From DASQFQ01 sp963730115 (GTDB lineage Bacteria > Actinomycetota > Thermoleophilia > Solirubrobacterales > Solirubrobacteraceae): a DNA stretch of 64,000 nucleotides. The position numbers were made by a program, and so were the translations under genes. The notes under the pieces were generated by a model, which saw only the letters and a program-made list of their open reading frames with translations, was not told where the DNA came from and searched no databases. Below are positions 16,920 to 26,106 of this stretch, piece after piece (the stretch's first letter is position 1; each line of letters begins with the position of its first letter). Location: assembly GCA_963730115.1 (NCBI GenBank), contig CAVSQM010000008.1, positions 189,420 through 253,419 of the forward strand, given 5' to 3'.

Positions 16920-18554
16920 ATGGCACACAAGGAGCTCAAGTACGACGTCGAGGCACGCAAGGCCCTCGAGGCCGGCGTCGACGCCGTCGCGAACGCGGTC
17001 AAGGTCACCCTTGGCCCCCGGGGACGCTACGTCGTCCTCGACAAGAAGTTCGGCGCCCCGACGATCACGAACGACGGCGTGACCATCGCTCGTGAGATCG
17101 AGGTCGAGGACGTCTTCCAGAACCAGGGCGCCCAGCTCGTGCGCGAGGTCGCCACGGCGACCAACGACGTCGCGGGCGACGGCACCACCACCGCCACCGT
17201 GCTCGCCCAGGCGATCGTTCGCCAGGGCCTCAAGAACGTGGCGGCCGGCGCCAACCCGCTGAGCCTGAAGCGCGGCATCGAGAAGGCCGTCGACCAGGTC
17301 GTCGATCACATCGGCAGCCAGTCGAAGGAGATCTCGGGCAAGGATCAGATCGCCCGCGTGGCGACGATCTCGGCCGGCGACGAGGAGATCGGCGACGTCA
17401 TCGCCGACGCCATCGAGAAGGTCGGCAAGGACGGCGTCGTGAACGTCGAGGAGGGCCAGACGTTCGGCATGGACCTCGAGTTCACCGAGGGCATGCAGTT
17501 CGACAAGGGCTACATCTCGCCCTACATGGTCACCGACCAGGAGCGCATGGAGGCGGTCCTCGAGGATCCCTTCGTCCTGATCGCCAACCAGAAGATCGGC
17601 TCGGTCCGGGACCTGCTCCCGATCCTCGAGCAGGTCATCCAGTCCGGCCGCCCGCTGCTGATCATCGCCGAGGACGTCGAGGGCGAGGCCCTCGCGACGC
17701 TCGTCGTGAACAAGCTGCGCGGCACCTTCACCGGCGTCGCCGTGAAGGCTCCGGGCTTCGGCGACCGCCGCAAGCGCATGCTCGAGGACATCTCGATCCT
17801 CACCGGCGGCGAGGTCATCACCGAGGAGATGGGCCTCAAGCTCGAGAACACGCAGGTCTCGCAGCTCGGCCGCGCCCGCCGCATCGTCGTGGCGAAGGAC
17901 AACACCACGATCGTCGACGGCAACGGTGACCAGGAGGCCATCAAGGGCCGCATCAACCAGATCAAGGCGGAGATCGAGAACACCGACTCCGACTTCGATC
18001 GCGAGAAGCTCCAGGAGCGCCTCGCCAAGCTCTCCGGCGGCGTCGCCGTCGTGAAGGTCGGCGCGGCCACCGAGACGGAGATGAAGGAGAAGAAGCACCG
18101 CGTCGAGGACGCGCTGCAGGCCACCCGCGCGGCCCTCGAGGAGGGCATCGTGCCGGGCGGCGGCGTGGCGCTGCTCGAGTCGATCGGTGCGGTCGACCTC
18201 GACACGTTCGACATCGAGGACGAGAAGACGGGCGCGAAGATCGTCGTCCGCGCGCTCGAGGAGCCGCTCCGCCAGATCGCGGAGAACGCCGGCTTCGAGG
18301 GCTCGGTCGTCGTCAACGACGTCCGCAAGTCCGCCGCGGGCGAGGGCCTGAACGCCGCCACCGGCGAGATGGTCGACCTCGTCCAGGCCGGGGTCATCGA
18401 CCCCGCGATGGTCACGCGCTCGGCGCTGCAGAACGCCGCGTCGATCGCGAAGAACATCCTCACCACCGAGGCGATCGTCGCCGAGGCGCCCGACAAGGAC
18501 GGCGGCGGTGGCGGTGGCATGCCCGACATGGGCGGCATGGGCGGCATGATGTAA
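16920..18554 (+). CDS. groEL: Chaperonin GroEL
   Basis: This 544-residue protein is full length for Hsp60. It has the ATP-site GDGTTTATVLA near residue 85, an intact apical domain and the C-terminal Gly/Met tail (GGMPDMGGMGGMM) seen in the main folding chaperonin rather than the His-rich Actinobacterial GroEL1. It forms the double heptameric ring that folds cytosolic proteins with GroES. A GC-rich hairpin with a T-rich tract lies about 70 bases downstream. Control is by HrcA/CIRCE through the shared promoter. Confidence 0.98.
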   Translation: MAHKELKYDVEARKALEAGVDAVANAVKVTLGPRGRYVVLDKKFGAPTITNDGVTIAREIEVEDVFQNQGAQLVREVATATNDVAGDGTTTATVLAQAIVRQGLKNVAAGANPLSLKRGIEKAVDQVVDHIGSQSKEISGKDQIARVATISAGDEEIGDVIADAIEKVGKDGVVNVEEGQTFGMDLEFTEGMQFDKGYISPYMVTDQERMEAVLEDPFVLIANQKIGSVRDLLPILEQVIQSGRPLLIIAEDVEGEALATLVVNKLRGTFTGVAVKAPGFGDRRKRMLEDISILTGGEVITEEMGLKLENTQVSQLGRARRIVVAKDNTTIVDGNGDQEAIKGRINQIKAEIENTDSDFDREKLQERLAKLSGGVAVVKVGAATETEMKEKKHRVEDALQATRAALEEGIVPGGGVALLESIGAVDLDTFDIEDEKTGAKIVVRALEEPLRQIAENAGFEGSVVVNDVRKSAAGEGLNAATGEMVDLVQAGVIDPAMVTRSALQNAASIAKNILTTEAIVAEAPDKDGGGGGGMPDMGGMGGMM

Positions 18555-18624
18555 AGCAGCGCCCGGAAACGGGTTTCGTCCTGCCGGTCGCCGCAAGCGA
18601 GCGACCTTCGGACGACGTTACGTG

Positions 18625-18652
18625 CGGGCCCGGCAGTCGCCGGGCCCGTTCT
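18625..18652 (+). terminator. Rho-independent terminator of groES-groEL
   Basis: CGGGCCCGG (18625-18633) pairs perfectly with CCGGGCCCG (18640-18648) around a six-base loop and is followed by TTCTCGTTT. This is a nine-base-pair stem with a T-rich tail. Confidence 0.82.
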
Positions 18653-18669
18653 CGTTTAATGACGGGTGC

Positions 18670-18711
18670 GTTGTCAACAGTGTTGACAACGGCGATGGGA
18701 CCGACTACGGT
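18670..18711 (+). promoter_or_regulatory. Promoter and palindromic operator of the tetR-ABC-amidase operon
   Basis: A perfect inverted repeat, GTTGTCAAC, AGT, GTTGACAAC (18670-18690), contains the -35 box TTGACA (18683-18688). Seventeen bases later is TACGGT (18706-18711) as -10, and GTG 18719 follows seven bases after that. The arrangement predicts autorepression by the TetR protein and a leaderless mRNA. Confidence 0.82.
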
Positions 18712-18718
18712 CGCCGCC

Positions 18719-19402
18719 GTGAGCGGTGGAGAGACGCGCACAGAAGAGCCCGCCGGCCGCGGCGTCCGCCTCGACCGCGAGGTGATCGTGCGCGCCGCGC
18801 AGCGCGTCCTCGACGAGGAAGGCCTGCCCGGCCTGACCGTGCGCCGCATCGGCACCGAGCTCGGCGCGGACCCGACGGCCATCTACCGGCACTTCCGCGA
18901 CAAGGACGAGCTCGTGGTCGAGCTCGCCGACCGCGTCTTCGCATCGGTCTCGCCGCCCGACCCCTCGCTCCCCTGGCAGGAGCGGATGCGACAGATGCTG
19001 CGCGACGCGCTCGAGCTCTACCGCGCGAACCCCGGATTCGCGCTGCAGCTGAGCGTCCAGCCCGACGACACGCCCGGGCTCCAGCGCGTCGCCGAGCACA
19101 TGCTCAGCACGCTGGCTGAGGCGGGTCTGGGCCCCCGGGAGCGCGCGATCTTCTACCAGCTCGCCACGAACTACGCCGTCGGCTCCGGGCTGTTCATCAG
19201 CCAGCTGACGCTCGACGACTGGGGCCCGGAGACGATGCCGGCGGTGCGCCGCACCTACGGTGCGCTGCCGCCGAACGAGTACCCGCACTGCGTCGAGTCG
19301 GCGCCGTTCCTGTTCCCCGACCAGGACGACGTCTACGGGCTCGGCGTCGACATGCTGATCGCCGCCATCGAGAAGCTCGCCACCACGGAGGAGAGAACGT
19401 GA
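18719..19402 (+). CDS. TetR-family regulator, first gene of a peptide/amide uptake operon
   Basis: This 227-residue protein has an N-terminal TetR helix-turn-helix (VIVRAAQRVLDEEGLPGLTVRRIG, then DPTAIYRHFRDKDELV at about residues 45-60) and a helical ligand domain of the TetR_C type (LRDALELYRANPGFALQ). GTG 18719 is chosen because the promoter predicts transcription starting there; the frame is open back to 18659 but that would place the operator inside the gene. It overlaps the solute-binding gene by one base (TGATG). It probably senses the transported compound or a breakdown product. Confidence 0.85.
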   Translation: MSGGETRTEEPAGRGVRLDREVIVRAAQRVLDEEGLPGLTVRRIGTELGADPTAIYRHFRDKDELVVELADRVFASVSPPDPSLPWQERMRQMLRDALELYRANPGFALQLSVQPDDTPGLQRVAEHMLSTLAEAGLGPRERAIFYQLATNYAVGSGLFISQLTLDDWGPETMPAVRRTYGALPPNEYPHCVESAPFLFPDQDDVYGLGVDMLIAAIEKLATTEERT

Positions 19403-21036
19403 TGCACCGCAGACGTTGGGCAGTGCTGGGCACCGCAGCGCTCATCGCGCTGAGCGCCGCGGGTTGCGGCAAGTCGGCCACCGACAACGAGCCCGAACCC
19501 AAGGCGACGGAGAACCTGTCGCCGACGACGCCGGCGGCGAAGGGCTCCGCGGGGCCGCTCACGTGGTCGACCTACCGCGAGGTCGGGACGCTCGACCCGA
19601 TCCAGGCGTTCGACTACCCGGAGAACACCGTGATCACCTCGATGTGCGACTCGCTGCTCCAGCAGCAGCCGGACGGCTCGTACAAGCCGGGGCTGGCCTC
19701 GAAGGTGGACACGCCCGACCCGCGCACGCTGATCATGACCATCAACACCGACGCGAAGTTCTGGGACGGTAAGAACGTCACGCCCGAGGACGTCGTGTAC
19801 AGCCTGAAGCGCAACACGAACGCCAAGCTCGCGGGCTTCTACGGCCTCGTCTTCCAGAACGTCTCCTCGATCGAGGCAACCGGCACCGACCAGGTGACGA
19901 TCAAGCTCTCGAAGCCCGACAACTGGCTCCAGGGCGAGCTGTCGCAGATGCCCGGGATCGTGCTCCAGAAGGCCTACGTGGAGTCCAAGGGCAAGGCCTT
20001 CGGCACGCCGTCGGGCGGCACGATGTGCACCGGCCCGTTCAAGCTCGCGTCCTGGAAGCCCGGCAACGCGCTCACCGCGGAGCGCAACGACGCCTACTGG
20101 GATACCGAGCTCGCGCCGAAGGCCGAGTCGATCTCCTTCAAGGGCGTCTCCAGCGACGCCAGCCTCACCTCCGGCCTGCTCACGAACGAGATCAGCGGCA
20201 CCTACCCGCAGCCGCTGACCACGCTCAAGCAGCTCAAGTCGAGCGACGCGGTGTCGGTGCACTCCGGTCCGTCGTTCGCCTCGGACGCGCTCGTGATCTC
20301 CTCGCTGACCGGCGCGCTCGGCGACGTCAAGGTCCGCCAGGGCCTGTCCGCCGCGATCGACCGCAAGGCCTACATCAACTCGCTCTACTCGGGCGAGGCC
20401 CAGCTGCCCCGGACGCTCGCGAACCCCGGCACCTGGGGCTATGAGCGCGAGGTGTTCCAGGAGGACTGGGACAAGCTGCCCGAGCCGGCGCTGGACGTCG
20501 ACAAGGGCAAGCAGCTCGTCGAGGAGGCGGGCGCGGCCGGCAAGACGATCGTCATCGGCACGAGCAACGAGATCCAATCGCTGCAGACCGCCGCCAACGC
20601 CATCCGCCAGGCCGCGATCAGCATCGGGCTGAAGGCGAAGCTCAAGTCCGTCTCGGCCGCCAACTACATCAACTTCTTCACCGACCCCGAGGCGCGCAAG
20701 GGCGTCGACGGCTTCATCACGGTCAACTACCCCGACTTCGCCGACCCGGCGGCGTTCTACAACACGTTCGCGATCAAGGGCGGGAGCCAGAACTACAGCG
20801 GCTTCGAGGACGCCGGGATCACGAAGGCGCTGGAGGAGGCGCGGACGACGAGCGACCAGCGCAAGCGGGCGGAGCTGACCGCGGAGGCGGGCGACCTGAT
20901 CATGGACACGCTGCCGTGGCTCCCGCTCGCGGCGCCGAACACGATCGTCGTCATGGACAAGGGGATCACCGGCGCCCCGTCCTCGTTCCAGTACATGGGC
21001 GGACCCTGGGCGGCGACGATCGGCGGCAGCGGCTGA
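19402..21036 (+). CDS. ABC transporter solute-binding lipoprotein, family 5 (peptide/opine type)
   Basis: This 544-residue lipoprotein has the signal MHRRRWAVLGTAALIALSAAGC, in which LSAAGC is the lipobox. The mature part has the SBP_bac_5 pattern: LDPIQAFDYPE, a KFWDGKNVTPEDVVYSLKR segment near residue 125 that is diagnostic of DppA/OppA-like proteins, and CTGPFKLASWKPG. It captures peptides or similar amide solutes outside the membrane for the DppBCDF-like complex encoded next. GGAGGAGA lies before the start. GTG 19399 is an alternative start one codon earlier. Confidence 0.93.
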   Translation: MHRRRWAVLGTAALIALSAAGCGKSATDNEPEPKATENLSPTTPAAKGSAGPLTWSTYREVGTLDPIQAFDYPENTVITSMCDSLLQQQPDGSYKPGLASKVDTPDPRTLIMTINTDAKFWDGKNVTPEDVVYSLKRNTNAKLAGFYGLVFQNVSSIEATGTDQVTIKLSKPDNWLQGELSQMPGIVLQKAYVESKGKAFGTPSGGTMCTGPFKLASWKPGNALTAERNDAYWDTELAPKAESISFKGVSSDASLTSGLLTNEISGTYPQPLTTLKQLKSSDAVSVHSGPSFASDALVISSLTGALGDVKVRQGLSAAIDRKAYINSLYSGEAQLPRTLANPGTWGYEREVFQEDWDKLPEPALDVDKGKQLVEEAGAAGKTIVIGTSNEIQSLQTAANAIRQAAISIGLKAKLKSVSAANYINFFTDPEARKGVDGFITVNYPDFADPAAFYNTFAIKGGSQNYSGFEDAGITKALEEARTTSDQRKRAELTAEAGDLIMDTLPWLPLAAPNTIVVMDKGITGAPSSFQYMGGPWAATIGGSG

Positions 21037-21040
21037 GCCG

Positions 21041-21988
21041 ATGCTGCGCTTCGTCGCCCGCCGGCTGGCGATGCTCGTGGCGACGCTGCTCGTCGCGAGC
21101 TTCGCCATCTACGCGGCGCTCACCATCGCCCCGGGCGACCCGCTGTCGGTCCTCACGGGCGGGCGCACGCTGCCGCCCGAGGCCCAGTCCGTGCTGCGCG
21201 CGCGCTACCACCTCGACGAGGCCCTGCCGGCCCAGTACTGGCATTGGCTGACGTCGGCGCTGCAGGGTGACCTCGGCGAGTCGATCGCGCTCCGCGAGAG
21301 CGTGAACACGCTGATCCGCGAGCGCGCCGCGGTCACGCTCGAGCTCGTGCTCTACGCCTCGATCCTGATCTTGGCGCTCGGGATCGGGTCGGGCGTGCTC
21401 GCCGGGCTGCGGCGCGGGGCGGTGGACATGTCGGTGATCGCCGGGACCACGGTGTTCGCGGCGATCCCGTCGTTCGTGGCGGCGATCGTGCTGATCAGCG
21501 TCTTCGCGGTGAACCTGGGGTGGTTCCCCGCGCTCGGCGCGGGCAACGGCTTCTTCGACCGGCTGTGGCACCTCACGCTGCCCGCGATCGCGCTCGCGCT
21601 GTCGGCGCTGGCGATCGTCGCGCGCGTGACCCGGGTCAGCGTGCGCGAGGAGCTGGGGCGCGAGCACGTGCAGACGGCGATCAGCCGCGGGCTCCCCTCG
21701 CACCTCGTCGTGCGCCGGCACGTGCTGCGCAACGCCGCGATCCCGATCACCACCGTCACCGGCATCACGATCGCCTCGCTGATCGCGCTGTCGGCGGTCA
21801 TCGAGCGCGCGTTCAGCCTCAACGGGCTCGGCGCGGCGCTCGTGAGCGCGGCCGCGTCGAAGGACTTCGCCGTCGTCCAGGGCATCTCGCTGCTGCTCGT
21901 CGCCGCGTTCGTCGTCGCCAACGCGGTCGTGGACCTCCTCTACGCGCTGCTCGACCCGCGGGTCGCGCTCGGGAGCCGGGCCGAATGA
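21041..21988 (+). CDS. ABC transporter permease, DppB/OppB type
   Basis: This 315-residue protein has six membrane helices. It carries the N-terminal MLRFVARRLAMLVATLLVASF helix and the GDPL/LTGG periplasmic region of DppB-like permeases. The EAA-type coupling loop reads REELGREHVQTAISRGLP near residue 210. It forms half of the channel with the next gene product. It starts four bases after the binding-protein stop and overlaps the next start by four bases (ATGA). Confidence 0.92.
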   Translation: MLRFVARRLAMLVATLLVASFAIYAALTIAPGDPLSVLTGGRTLPPEAQSVLRARYHLDEALPAQYWHWLTSALQGDLGESIALRESVNTLIRERAAVTLELVLYASILILALGIGSGVLAGLRRGAVDMSVIAGTTVFAAIPSFVAAIVLISVFAVNLGWFPALGAGNGFFDRLWHLTLPAIALALSALAIVARVTRVSVREELGREHVQTAISRGLPSHLVVRRHVLRNAAIPITTVTGITIASLIALSAVIERAFSLNGLGAALVSAAASKDFAVVQGISLLLVAAFVVANAVVDLLYALLDPRVALGSRAE

Positions 21989-22854
21989 GCGGCGTCCCCG
22001 TCACCCCGGGCCTGGCGGGGGCCGCCCGCCGCCGCGCCCGGCACATGGCGGGCAGCGACCGCGTCTCGATCGTGTGCCTCATCGTGATCGGGCTCGCGCT
22101 CGTCGTGGCGATCTTCGGCGCGGCACTCGCCCCCCACGACCCCGACGCCTCGGACCTCAACGCGGCCTACTTCGGGCCCACCGGAGGCCATCCGCTGGGG
22201 TACGACGGGCAGGGCCGCGACCTGCTCTCGCGCCTGCTGGTCGGCGCGCGCACCTCGCTCCTCGGGCCGGCGGCCGTCGTGCTGCTCGCGCTCGCCGCGG
22301 GCATCGTGCTCGCGATCGCCGGGGCCTGGCGCGGCGGCTGGCTCGACTCCGCGATCTCGGTCGCGATGGACATGCTCTTCGCGTTCCCCGGCATCCTGCT
22401 CGCGATCCTCGCCGCCGCGGTGTTCGGCCCGAGCCTGACCGCCGCGACGCTGGCCCTCGCCGTCGCCTACACCCCGTACGTCGCGCGCGTGCTGCGCAGC
22501 GCCGCGGTCCGCGAACGCGCCCGCGAGTACATCGCGGCAGGAGAGGTCCAAGGGCTGTCCACGTGGACGCTGTGCGCGCGCCACCTGGTGCCGAACATCG
22601 CCCCGCTGATCGTCGCCCAGGGCACGCTGCTGTTCGGCTACGCGATGGTGGAGCTCGCCGCGGTGTCGTTCATCGGCCTGGGCGTGCAGGCGCCGCAGTC
22701 GGACTGGGGTGTGATGGTCGCGTCAGGCCAGCCCGGGGTCCTGCAGGGCTATCCGGCCGAGTCGCTGTCGGCGGGTCTCTGCATCGTGGCCGTGGTCGTC
22801 GCGGTGAACCTGCTGGGCGAACGACTCGCAGAGCGCAACGAGGAGCGTCGATGA
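21985..22854 (+). CDS. ABC transporter permease, DppC/OppC type
   Basis: This 289-residue protein has six membrane helices with the DppC N-terminal region (APHDPDASDLNAAYFGPT, then HPLGYDGQGRDLLSRLL). The coupling loop includes AREYIAAGEVQGLSTW near residue 185. It pairs with the DppB-like permease. ATG 21985 lies in the upstream stop (ATGA); longer upstream readings are shadows. The stop overlaps the amidase start. Confidence 0.92.
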   Translation: MSGVPVTPGLAGAARRRARHMAGSDRVSIVCLIVIGLALVVAIFGAALAPHDPDASDLNAAYFGPTGGHPLGYDGQGRDLLSRLLVGARTSLLGPAAVVLLALAAGIVLAIAGAWRGGWLDSAISVAMDMLFAFPGILLAILAAAVFGPSLTAATLALAVAYTPYVARVLRSAAVRERAREYIAAGEVQGLSTWTLCARHLVPNIAPLIVAQGTLLFGYAMVELAAVSFIGLGVQAPQSDWGVMVASGQPGVLQGYPAESLSAGLCIVAVVVAVNLLGERLAERNEERR

Positions 22855-24296
22855 CCGATCTGCACTATCTCTCCGCCACCGAGGCGCTCGAGCGGTTCCG
22901 CACGCGCGAGCTCTCGCCGGTCGAGCTGCTCGAGGCGGTCATCGCCCGCGCCGAGGAGGTCGAGCCGACCGTCAACGCGCTCTGCCACACGTTCTACGAC
23001 GATGCACGCGTGCAGGCCCGCGCGGCCGAGGCGCGCTACGCCGGCAAGGGCGACCCGCCGCGGGCGCTGGAGGGGATCCCGCTGGCGATCAAGGAGGAGG
23101 AGGCGATCGCGGGCCAGCCGTGGACGCAGGGCTCGCTGCTCTACGAGCACCTGATCGCCGACTACACGTCGGCGTTCGCCCGCCGGCACCTCGAGGCGGG
23201 GGCGATCGTCCACGCGCGCTCGACCGCGCCCGAGTTCTCTTGCGCGGGCTTCACCCAGTCGCGGCTGTGGGGCGTGACGCGGAACCCGTGGAACCCCGCC
23301 TACGCGGTCGGCGGCTCGTCGGGCGGCTCGGGCGCCGCGCTGGCGGCCGGCACCACGACGCTGGCCAGCGGCTCGGACATCGGCGGCTCGATCCGGATCC
23401 CCGCGTCGTTCAACGGCGTCGTCGGGTTCAAGCCGCCCTACGGGCGCGTGCCGATCGACCCGCCGTTCAACCTCGACCCCTACTGCCACAACGGGCCGCT
23501 GGCCCGCACCGTCGCCGACGCCGCGCTGTACCAGAACGTCATCGCCGGGCCCGACCCCTCGGACATCACGACGCTGCGCCCGAAGCTGCTCCTGCCGGAG
23601 CGCTTCGAGGGCGTCGAGGGGATGCGCGTCGCGCTGTCCGTCGACCTCGGCGACTGGCCGGTCGATCCCGAGGTGCGCGCGAACACGCTGGCGGTCGGCG
23701 ACGCGCTGCGCGCGGCCGGCGCGCACGTCGACGAGGTCGACCTGCTCGTCCCGCACGCCGACGTGCAGCTCGCGACCTCGATCCACTTCGCGCTCGGCTT
23801 CGCCGAGTGGGTCGGCAGCCAGGTGCCCGAGCACGGCGATCGGCTCACGACCTACGCGATCGAGATGGCCCGCTGGTGCTCGGAGGCGGCCTCGGGCTCC
23901 TCGATGTTCGACGGCCTCGAGCTCGAGGCGCGGCTGTACGCGCCGGTCGGCGCGCTGCTGGAGGAGTACGACGCGCTCGTCTGCCCGACCGCCGGCACGC
24001 GCGGGCTGCTGGCCGACGACGACTACGTCGGGCACGGCCTCGAGGTTGGTGGCGAGCAGCTCGAGTTCTACTTCGGCGGGCTGTTCACGCCCGTGTTCAA
24101 CATCATGAGCCGCTGCCCCGTGCTGAACGTGCCGTCGGGGTTCGCCGAGAACGGCGTGCCGACCGGCGTGCAGATCGCGGGGCGCACGTACATGGACGAG
24201 ACCGTGTTCCGGCTCGGCGCCGCGCTCGAGCGCGAGCGCCCGTGGTTCGACGTCGACGAGCGGCGCCCGACGGTGATCGCCGCCGAGGCCGCATGA
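22851..24296 (+). CDS. Amidase (amidase-signature family)
   Basis: This 481-residue enzyme has the amidase signature with a Ser-cisSer-Lys triad: the Lys in PLAIKEEEAI near residue 80, the first Ser in VGGSSGGSGAALAAG near 155, and the nucleophile region SGSDIGGSIRIPASFNG near 178. It hydrolyses an amide to the carboxylate and ammonia or amine. Its position between the permease and ATPase genes of an ABC importer, with four-base overlaps on both sides, strongly suggests it acts on the imported solute in the cytosol. It has no signal peptide. A second, distinct amidase lies at 35782. Confidence 0.92.
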   Translation: MTDLHYLSATEALERFRTRELSPVELLEAVIARAEEVEPTVNALCHTFYDDARVQARAAEARYAGKGDPPRALEGIPLAIKEEEAIAGQPWTQGSLLYEHLIADYTSAFARRHLEAGAIVHARSTAPEFSCAGFTQSRLWGVTRNPWNPAYAVGGSSGGSGAALAAGTTTLASGSDIGGSIRIPASFNGVVGFKPPYGRVPIDPPFNLDPYCHNGPLARTVADAALYQNVIAGPDPSDITTLRPKLLLPERFEGVEGMRVALSVDLGDWPVDPEVRANTLAVGDALRAAGAHVDEVDLLVPHADVQLATSIHFALGFAEWVGSQVPEHGDRLTTYAIEMARWCSEAASGSSMFDGLELEARLYAPVGALLEEYDALVCPTAGTRGLLADDDYVGHGLEVGGEQLEFYFGGLFTPVFNIMSRCPVLNVPSGFAENGVPTGVQIAGRTYMDETVFRLGAALERERPWFDVDERRPTVIAAEAA

Positions 24297-25300
24297 GCGC
24301 ACTGCTCGAGATCGAGGGCTTCACGGCCCGGCTCCCGGTCGAGGGCGAGTCGCGCACCGTCCTGCACGACGTGTCGCTGACCATCGGCGCGGGCGAGGCG
24401 CTCGGCCTCGTCGGCGAGTCAGGCTCGGGGAAGTCGATGACCGCGCGCGCGATCGGGCGGCTGCTCCCGGCGGGGGCCGAGACGAGCGGCTCGGTGCGCT
24501 TCGAGGACCGCGACGTGCTCGCGCTGCGGGGCGGCGAGCTGCGCCGCTACCGCGAGCAGGTCGCGATGATCTTCCAGGACCCGCGGGCGCACGTGAACCC
24601 GGTGCGGCGGATCGGCGACTTCATGACCGAGACGCTGCGACTGAAAGGCGTCACTGGCGGCGAGGCGGCCGGGCGGGCGGCGCGCGCGCTGCGCGAGGTC
24701 GGGATCGACGACGGCGAGCGGCGCCTCGGGCAGTACCCGCACGAGCTGTCGGGCGGGCTCCTGCAGCGCGTGATGATCGCGACGATGCTGCTCGGCGAGC
24801 CGCGGCTGGTGCTCGCCGACGAGCCGACCACGGCGCTCGACGTGACGACGCAGTCGGAGGTCATGGCGATCCTCGACGAGCTGCGCCGCGAGCGCGGCCT
24901 CGCGCTGCTGTTCATCACCCACGACCTCGAGCTCGCCGCCGCGGTCTGCGACCGCACCGCCGTCATGTACGCCGGCCAGATCGTCGAGACGAACGCCGCC
25001 CGCATCCTCGACTCCGACCCGCTGCATCCCTACACCGCGGCGCTGGCCGGGGCGCGCCCGGACGTCGCCGCGACCGCGCATCGGCTCGCCGCGATCCCGG
25101 GCCGGCCCGTCTCGGCGTTCGAGGCGCCCGACGGCTGCGCGTTCGCGCCGCGCTGCGCCCACGTGCAGGACGCGTGCCGCGAGGCGCGGCCGGCGCTCGA
25201 GGCGCTCGACGGCGGCGAGGTCCGCTGCCGGCGCGCGCGCGAGCTGCGCGGGCGGGTCGGCGCCGTGGTCCCGGGCGGAACGGAGGCGACGCGTGCCTGA
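24293..25300 (+). CDS. ABC transporter ATP-binding protein, DppD/OppD type
   Basis: This 335-residue ATPase has Walker A GESGSGKS near residue 41, signature ELSGGLLQRV near 150, Walker B LVLADEPTTALDV and the H-loop FITHD. The C-terminal oligopeptide-type extension carries cysteines (CAFAPRCAHVQDAC), seen in DppD/OppD proteins. It powers the importer together with the DppF-like protein. It overlaps the amidase by four bases and the next ATPase by eight. Confidence 0.93.
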   Translation: MSALLEIEGFTARLPVEGESRTVLHDVSLTIGAGEALGLVGESGSGKSMTARAIGRLLPAGAETSGSVRFEDRDVLALRGGELRRYREQVAMIFQDPRAHVNPVRRIGDFMTETLRLKGVTGGEAAGRAARALREVGIDDGERRLGQYPHELSGGLLQRVMIATMLLGEPRLVLADEPTTALDVTTQSEVMAILDELRRERGLALLFITHDLELAAAVCDRTAVMYAGQIVETNAARILDSDPLHPYTAALAGARPDVAATAHRLAAIPGRPVSAFEAPDGCAFAPRCAHVQDACREARPALEALDGGEVRCRRARELRGRVGAVVPGGTEATRA

Positions 25301-26106
25301 CGCCGTCCTCGAGGCGCGCGGCCTGCGCAAGGAGTACGGCGAGCTGGTCGCCGTCGACGACGTCGACCTGGCGGTCGCCGGAGGGTGGCTCGCTGGCGAT
25401 CGTCGGCGAGTCCGGCTCGGGCAAGACGACGATCGCGAGGATGCTCGTCGGCCTGACCACGCCGACCGCGGGCACGATCGTCGCCTGCGGGCGAGACCGC
25501 TCGATCCCGGCCCGGTCCGCGGGCGAGCGCCGCCGCCGCGGCAGCGAGGTCCAGGTCGTCTTCCAGGACCCCTACTCGAGCCTCGATCCGCGCCAGAGCG
25601 CCGCGCAGGCGCTCGACGAGGTGCTGCGCCTGCACCACGGCGGTTCGAAGGCGGAGCGCGTCGAGCGGGTGCGCGAGCTCGCCGACCTCGTCGGGCTCGA
25701 CGAGCGCCAGGTCCGCGCGCTGCCGCGCGCGCTCTCCGGAGGCCAGCGCCAGCGCATCGCGATCGCGCGCGCGCTCGCCGCGGAGCCGCGCGTGATCATC
25801 CTCGACGAGTCCGTCGCGGCGCTGGACGTCTCGATCCAGGCGCAGATCCTCAACCTGCTCGCCGACATCCGCGCGCGCACGGGCGTGTCCTACGTCCTGA
25901 TCAGCCACGACCTCGCGGTCGTCCGCCAGATCACCGACGAGGCGATCGTCATGTACCGCGGCCGGATCGTGGAGCGCGGGACGACCGCGCAGGTGCTCGA
26001 CGCGCCCCGCGACGAGTACACGCAGCTGCTGCGCGCGAGCGTCCCCCGGCACGGCTGGAAGCCGCAGCGCCGCGAGCGCACCCCCGACGAAGGAGCCCCC
26101 GCATGA
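25293..26106 (+). CDS. ABC transporter ATP-binding protein, DppF/OppF type, frameshifted
   Basis: GTG 25293 begins PDAVLEARGLRKEYGELVAVDDVDLAVA in one frame. EGGSLAIVGESGSGKTT (Walker A) and the rest continue in another, through signature ALSGGQRQRI, Walker B VIILDESVAALDV and H-loop LISHD. Removing one G from the run at 25380-25385 would give a continuous 270-residue ATPase. Walker B has Glu-Ser instead of the usual Glu-Pro, a small variation. If the frameshift were real, the importer would lack one ATPase half, so a sequence error is the simpler reading. Confidence 0.82.
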
